This document shows, in pieces, positions 60,538 to 64,000 of a DNA stretch of 64,000 nucleotides (its first letter is position 1; the number at the start of each line of letters is the position of its first letter). The notes under the pieces were generated by a model, which was not told the DNA's origin, searched no databases, and saw nothing but the letters and a program-made list of their open reading frames with translations. The translations under genes were made by a program, and so were the position numbers. The DNA is from Streptomyces galbus (GTDB lineage: Bacteria > Actinomycetota > Actinomycetes > Streptomycetales > Streptomycetaceae), in contig NZ_SZPR01000035.1 of NCBI RefSeq assembly GCF_005280195.1, positions 1 through 64,000 of the forward strand, in the 5' to 3' direction.

Positions 60538-60594
60538 TCCGCGCACCGCACCCGGCGGTGCCGTCCGGCGGTCTGATCCGGCGGAAATGACAAA

Positions 60595-60620
60595 GGCAAG
60601 GAGTTCACGGACTCCTTGCC
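60595..60620. terminator. 10-bp perfect hairpin between brkB-like and rox genes
   Basis: GGCAAGGAGT-TCACGG-ACTCCTTGCC. It may terminate the membrane-protein transcript or be part of the rox control region, since its arm resembles the CTTGCGGCAAG element 28 bp further on. Confidence 0.55.
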
Positions 60621-60642
60621 ACTCTCAAGTTATAGCGCACAG

Positions 60643-60664
60643 GGGGGCTTGCGGCAAGGGCCCC
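60643..60664. promoter_or_regulatory. element resembling the rifamycin-associated element (RAE)
   Basis: CTTGC-G-GCAAG is a perfect palindrome flanked by a G-run on the left and GGCCCC on the right. From memory, this is very close to the ~19-bp RAE inverted repeat found upstream of rifamycin-inactivating genes (rph, rox, helR) in actinomycetes. A TATAGC -10-like box lies at 60631-60636, just upstream. I could not check the published consensus. Confidence 0.65.
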
Positions 60665-60721
60665 GTCATGCCGCAGAATCACCGGCCTGAACCGGGAACT
60701 GCGGACATGGCGGGGTTTGTG

Positions 60722-62149
60722 ATGATCGATGTGATGGTGGCCGGTGCCGGACCGACGGGACTGATGCTGGCCGCGGAGCTGCGCCTGCACGGTGTGCGGG
60801 TGCTGGTGCTGGAGAAGGAGGCGGAGCCGACCCCGGTGGTCCGCGCGCTGGGGCTGCACGTGCGCAGCATCGAGGTGATGGACCAGCGCGGGCTGCTCGA
60901 CCGGTTCCTCGCGCACGGCAAGCAGTACCGGGTCGGCGGGTTCGTCGCCGGCATCGACAAGCCCTGGCCGGAGCGGCTGGACACCGCGCACGGGTACGTC
61001 CTGGGGATCCCGCAGACCGTCACCGACCGCCTGCTGGCCGAGCACGCCGTCGAGCTGGGCGCGGAGGTCCGGCGCGGGTGCGCGCTGGTCGGGCTGGAGC
61101 AGGACGACGAGGGCGTGACCGCCGAGCTGGCGGACGGCTCTCGGCTGCGGGCGCGGTACCTGGTCGGCTGCGACGGCGGGCGCAGCACGGTGCGCAAGCT
61201 GATCGGCGTGGACTTCCCCGGGGAGCCCACCCGGGTCGAGACGCTGCTGGGCGAGATGCAGGTGGGGGTGGACCAGGAGACGCTCACCCGCGTGATGACC
61301 GAGGTGCGCAAGACCCAGAAGCGCTTCGGCCTCGGGCACCTCGGGGACGGCTTCTACCGGGTCGTGGTGCCCGCCGCGGGGGTGGCCGAGGACCGTACGG
61401 TCCCGCCGACCCTGGAGGATTTCCAGCAGCAGTTGCGCGCGGTCGCCGGCACGGACTTCGGGGTGCACTCCCCACGCTGGCTGTCCCGCTTCGGGGACGC
61501 CACCCGGCAGGCCGAGCGCTACCGCGTGGGCCGGGTGCTGCTGGCCGGCGACGCCGCCCACATCCACCCGCCGACCGGCGGGCAGGGCCTCAATCTCGGC
61601 ATCCAGGACGCGTTCAACCTCGGCTGGAAGCTGGCCGCCGAGGTGGCCGGGTGGGCGCCGGAGGGCCTGCTGGACACCTACCAGGACGAACGCCACCCGG
61701 TGGCCACCGCGGTGCTGGACCACAGCCGGGCGCAACTGCACCTGATGTCCACCGAGCCGGGTCCCCAGGCCGTGCGCCGGCTGGTGTCCGAGCTGATGGA
61801 CTTCGAGGAGGTCAACCGCTACCTGATCGCGAAGATCGCGGCCCTCACCATCCGCTACGACTTCGGCGAGGGCCCCGACCTGCTCGGCCGGCGGCTGCGG
61901 GACGTCCAGCTCAAGCGGGGCCGCCTGTACGCGCAGATGCACAGCGGGCGCGGCCTGCTCCTCGACCAGACCGGCCGCCTGTCGGTGGACGGCTGGGCCG
62001 ACCGCGTCGACCAGGTGACCGACGTCAGCGAGGAGTTGGACACCCCGGCGGTGCTCCTCCGCCCGGACGGCTACGTGGCGTGGCTGGGCGAGGACAAGGA
62101 GGGCCTGCGGGAGTCCCTGACGCGGTGGTTCGGCGCGCCGACCGGCTGA
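60722..62149 (+). CDS. rox: rifampicin monooxygenase-like FAD hydroxylase
   Basis: 475 residues from ATG 60722 (ATGs at 60707 and 60668 are alternatives). Class A flavoprotein monooxygenase: GxGxxG in VMVAGAGPTGLMLAAEL, DG motif in YLVGCDGGRSTVRKLIGVDF, GD motif in VLLAGDAAHIHPPTGGQGLN. The segments RALGLHVRSIEVMDQRGLLD, RLDTAHGYVLGIPQ and MTEVRKTQKRFGLGHLGDG closely recall Rox/RIFMO, which hydroxylates rifamycin and opens the ansa ring. With the RAE-like element upstream, rifamycin inactivation is the best assignment. It is followed by a hairpin. Confidence 0.87.
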   Translation: MIDVMVAGAGPTGLMLAAELRLHGVRVLVLEKEAEPTPVVRALGLHVRSIEVMDQRGLLDRFLAHGKQYRVGGFVAGIDKPWPERLDTAHGYVLGIPQTVTDRLLAEHAVELGAEVRRGCALVGLEQDDEGVTAELADGSRLRARYLVGCDGGRSTVRKLIGVDFPGEPTRVETLLGEMQVGVDQETLTRVMTEVRKTQKRFGLGHLGDGFYRVVVPAAGVAEDRTVPPTLEDFQQQLRAVAGTDFGVHSPRWLSRFGDATRQAERYRVGRVLLAGDAAHIHPPTGGQGLNLGIQDAFNLGWKLAAEVAGWAPEGLLDTYQDERHPVATAVLDHSRAQLHLMSTEPGPQAVRRLVSELMDFEEVNRYLIAKIAALTIRYDFGEGPDLLGRRLRDVQLKRGRLYAQMHSGRGLLLDQTGRLSVDGWADRVDQVTDVSEELDTPAVLLRPDGYVAWLGEDKEGLRESLTRWFGAPTG

Positions 62150-62151
62150 GC

Positions 62152-62183
62152 CCGGGCCCCCGGTCGGAGCCGAGCGGGCCCGG
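62152..62183 (+). terminator. hairpin after rox
   Basis: CCGGGCCC and GGGCCCGG form an 8-bp stem two bases after the rox stop. Confidence 0.5.
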
Positions 62184-62235
62184 ACACGGGGGAAATTGCG
62201 TTGCGGGCGAGGGGCGTGCGGCCGACCCTGGCCGC

Positions 62236-63171
62236 ATGTCCTACGCCCTGCGCCCCGCCGTCCTCGACGACGCCCCGGCCGTGACCGAGCTGTTGAACGC
62301 CGTCGACGTGCTCGAGATCGGGCGGCCGGAGACGGACCTGCACACGGTCGAGGCCGACCTGAAGCATCCCGAGGTCGACCTGGCGCGGGACTCGTGGCTC
62401 GCCTTCGACAGGGAACGGCTCGTGGCCTACGGGCTGTTGTGGGACGAGTCGGGTGGCGAGCGCATCGACGTGGACCACTACGTGCTGCCCGGCCACCAGC
62501 GGGCCGGGGAACTCGTGCTGGACGCGCTCCACACGCGGGCCCGGGAGAGGGCGCGGGAGAACGGTGCGGGGCGGGCGGTGGTGCACCTGCACCTCAACGT
62601 CCGGCCCACGCTCGACGTCCGGCTGCTCCGGGAGCGGGGCTGGGACGTCGTACGGCGGTACCACGTGCTGCGGCGGTCGCTGGACCCCGCCGGGGACCGA
62701 CCGGTGCCGCTGCCCCCGGGCGTGCGGGTACGGGCCTGCACCGCGCCGGACGACCGGGCGCGCGTGCACGCGCTGTACCAGGCCGCGTTCGCCGAGCACT
62801 TCGACTTCCAGCCGCGCGAACTGGCCTCCTGGCTGCACGACATCGACGCGGGCGGGCTCGACTGGTCCCTCGTGTGGATCGTCGCCACCGACGACCTGGG
62901 TGACGCGGGCTTCCTGATCGCCCGTGACGACCGTGCCGCGATGGGCTGGATCCGCAGCGTCGGCGTGCTGCGCGAGGCACGGGGGCGCGGCCTCGGAGGG
63001 CTGCTGCTGCGCCAGGCGTTCGCCGCGTTCGCCGCGCGGGGGCGGGACACCGTGGGGCTGGGCGTGGACACCGCCAATACCACCGGGGCACCGGCGCTCT
63101 ACGCCCGCCACGGGATGTCCGTGCACTACGCGGTCGACACGTGGGAGGTCACCCTGCCCTGCCGATCGTGA
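62236..63171 (+). CDS. tandem GNAT acetyltransferase
   Basis: 311 residues with two GNAT folds. Residues ~1-150 are a degenerate N-terminal copy (YALRPAVLDDAPAVTELLNA). The C-terminal copy (~165-311) has the acetyl-CoA loop SVGVLREARGRGLGGLLLRQA and the end GAPALYARHGMSVHYAVDTW. The layout resembles MshD (mycothiol synthase) but conserved substrate residues cannot be judged. It follows rox by 86 bp with a hairpin between. Confidence 0.85.
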   Translation: MSYALRPAVLDDAPAVTELLNAVDVLEIGRPETDLHTVEADLKHPEVDLARDSWLAFDRERLVAYGLLWDESGGERIDVDHYVLPGHQRAGELVLDALHTRARERARENGAGRAVVHLHLNVRPTLDVRLLRERGWDVVRRYHVLRRSLDPAGDRPVPLPPGVRVRACTAPDDRARVHALYQAAFAEHFDFQPRELASWLHDIDAGGLDWSLVWIVATDDLGDAGFLIARDDRAAMGWIRSVGVLREARGRGLGGLLLRQAFAAFAARGRDTVGLGVDTANTTGAPALYARHGMSVHYAVDTWEVTLPCRS

Positions 63172-63247
63172 GGAGGGCGAACAACGATCGGCCGAAGTCG
63201 ACAAATGTTGACGAACCGTCAGCCGCCTGTCGGCTCCGCCGCGCCCT

Positions 63248-63276
63248 CCCCCGCCTCGGGGGCACCCCCGTGGGGG
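63248..63276. terminator. tandem GC hairpins between convergent genes
   Basis: CCCCCG-CCT-CGGGGG (63248-63262) is followed directly by CCCCC-GT-GGGGG (63265-63276) in the 178-bp gap. No gene is seen in this gap. Confidence 0.55.
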
Positions 63277-63349
63277 AAGGACGCGTCGGCGGGCCGGACG
63301 GGCGCGGGCGTCGGTGCGCTGCCCGCGCGCCAGGGTCGCTGACGGAACG

Positions 63350-63775
63350 TCAGATCCGGCCGTTGGTGAGGCGCGTGAGCGGCCCCTGCGGCTGGTGGCC
63401 GGAGCGGCGGCCCAGCGCGTACGACGCGGCGCTCAGCGCGGTGATGCCGGCGCCGACGCCCGCGGCGACCAGCTTGCGGTGGGCGATCACCGTCCAGGCC
63501 GTCTTGGCGGTCGCCGCCACGTGCCCGGAGGCGGTGACGACGGCCTTGCGGCCGGTGGCCACGGCGTCGGCGGCCGAGTGGGCGACACCGCTCGTGGCGT
63601 CCGCGGCACGCGTCGCGCCGCCCTTGGCCGTTGACGCCGCGTCACCGGCGGCGTCGGTGGTCTTCTTCGCCGTCTGGGCGGCCGGGGCGGTCGCCTTGCC
63701 CGCCGTGCGGCGGGCCTTGGACGCCGTCTGCCGGGTGGCGGACTGCTTGCTCGTGTCGTTGTTGGTTTCACTCAT
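63350..63775 (-). CDS. Ala/Thr/Lys-rich low-complexity protein with C-terminal membrane helix
   Basis: 141 residues; the ATG overlaps the stop of the upstream radical-SAM gene (ATGA). Residues 1-75 repeat Lys/Thr/Ala (ATRQTASKARRTAGKATAPA), like histone H1-type or intrinsically disordered tails. Residues ~85-125 include one hydrophobic helix (LVAAGVGAGITALSAASYAL). It could bind nucleic acid or be a stress-associated membrane protein. The coupling to a radical-SAM gene is notable. Function not recognised. Confidence 0.7.
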   Translation of the reverse strand: MSETNNDTSKQSATRQTASKARRTAGKATAPAAQTAKKTTDAAGDAASTAKGGATRAADATSGVAHSAADAVATGRKAVVTASGHVAATAKTAWTVIAHRKLVAAGVGAGITALSAASYALGRRSGHQPQGPLTRLTNGRI

Positions 63776-64000
63776 GGTAGTCGCATACCCCCGCGAGGCG
63801 CGGCAAACGTGGGTCCGTGGGCCGTCCGCGCGGGGATGCGTTCGAGGACGCCGCCCGCGAACTCGTCGTACAGCGGCAGGGTTTCGAGATGGACGTAGCC
63901 GATGTGGCAGTCGCACACGGCCAGGGGGCAGGGGCGCGGGCGCAGGGCCGCGCGGTAGGAGCCGTCGTAGAGGTTGCCCAGCTCGTCGCGCACGAAGTGG
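63772..64000 (-). CDS. radical SAM protein C-terminal end (STM4011-like, partial)
   Basis: Only the last 75 codons are in the window; the gene enters from the right edge. The sequence CDCHIGYVHLETLPLYDEF followed by GGVLERIPA resembles the C-terminal Cys cluster and tail of STM4011-type radical SAM proteins, usually encoded with STM4012/4013/4014 partners. The SAM-binding CxxxCxxC motif lies outside. The stop overlaps the next gene, so both are cotranslated. The family call rests on a short segment. Confidence 0.6.
   Translation of the reverse strand, partial: HFVRDELGNLYDGSYRAALRPRPCPLAVCDCHIGYVHLETLPLYDEFAGGVLERIPARTAHGPTFAAPRGGMRLP

Overview
The window is chromosomal DNA from a Streptomyces-type actinomycete. 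The evidence is very high GC with strong third-position bias, many GTG starts, tightly coupled operons (ATGA/GTGA overlaps), twin-arginine-rich or lipobox signal peptides, secreted xylan enzymes, and an isorenieratene-type carotenoid cluster with a LitR light sensor. No rRNA, tRNA, IS element or CRISPR array was recognised. The gene mix (pigment, secreted hydrolases, pseudogenes, orphan regulators) suits an accessory chromosome arm, but this is inferred.

Layout. 1-2.1 kb: end of a cytochrome oxidase subunit I gene, a small membrane protein, and a divergent MDR oxidoreductase / HxlR regulator pair around an 18-bp palindrome. 2.2-13.9 kb: a light-protection locus with photolyase phrB, the operon crtY-crtT-crtU facing the divergent operon crtE-crtI-crtB-Rieske oxygenase, then the B12-type photoreceptor repressor litR. 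The divergent sigma-factor gene that should follow (litS) survives only as a 50-codon stump. 13.9-19.1 kb: a patchwork of gene fragments, two SDR genes, an alpha/beta hydrolase and a scrambled FAD-oxidase pseudogene carrying ~90-bp direct and inverted duplications. This looks like the scar that removed litS.

19.2-24.5 kb: secreted and lipoprotein genes, an MpaB-like oxygenase, small conserved proteins and a GAF-PAS-GAF-PP2C phosphatase. 24.8-28.8 kb: a five-gene, translationally coupled operon. It encodes a 61-residue peptide, an unrecognised protein, two paralogous His-rich helical proteins and a serine beta-lactamase-fold protein. It is the best candidate for an undescribed system (possibly RiPP-like) and ends in a long perfect hairpin. 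28.9-36.9 kb: streptogrisin-like protease, I36 protease inhibitor, lipoprotein, XRE-STAND NTPase, orphan GAPDH, GlxA-type regulator and an OhrR-like MarR regulator divergent from an HSL-type esterase. 38-48.6 kb: metabolic and envelope genes, a second PP2C phosphatase, a SAV2177-type methyltransferase and an alpha/beta hydrolase with a Cys nucleophile.

48.6-50.7 kb: a xylan pair (CE4 deacetylase and GH11 xylanase) sharing a nearly identical CBM2. The xylanase has Lys where the acid/base Glu belongs. 51-60.5 kb: aldo/keto reductase, NAD kinase, ABM monooxygenase, methyltransferase, a large secreted M19-like/discoidin protein, a class V aminotransferase, an orphan FAD subunit and a YihY/BrkB protein. 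60.6-64 kb: a rifampicin monooxygenase (rox)-like gene behind a hairpin and an element resembling the rifamycin-associated element, a double GNAT protein, and a radical-SAM gene entering from the right edge. Many convergent pairs are separated by long GC hairpins, listed as terminators.
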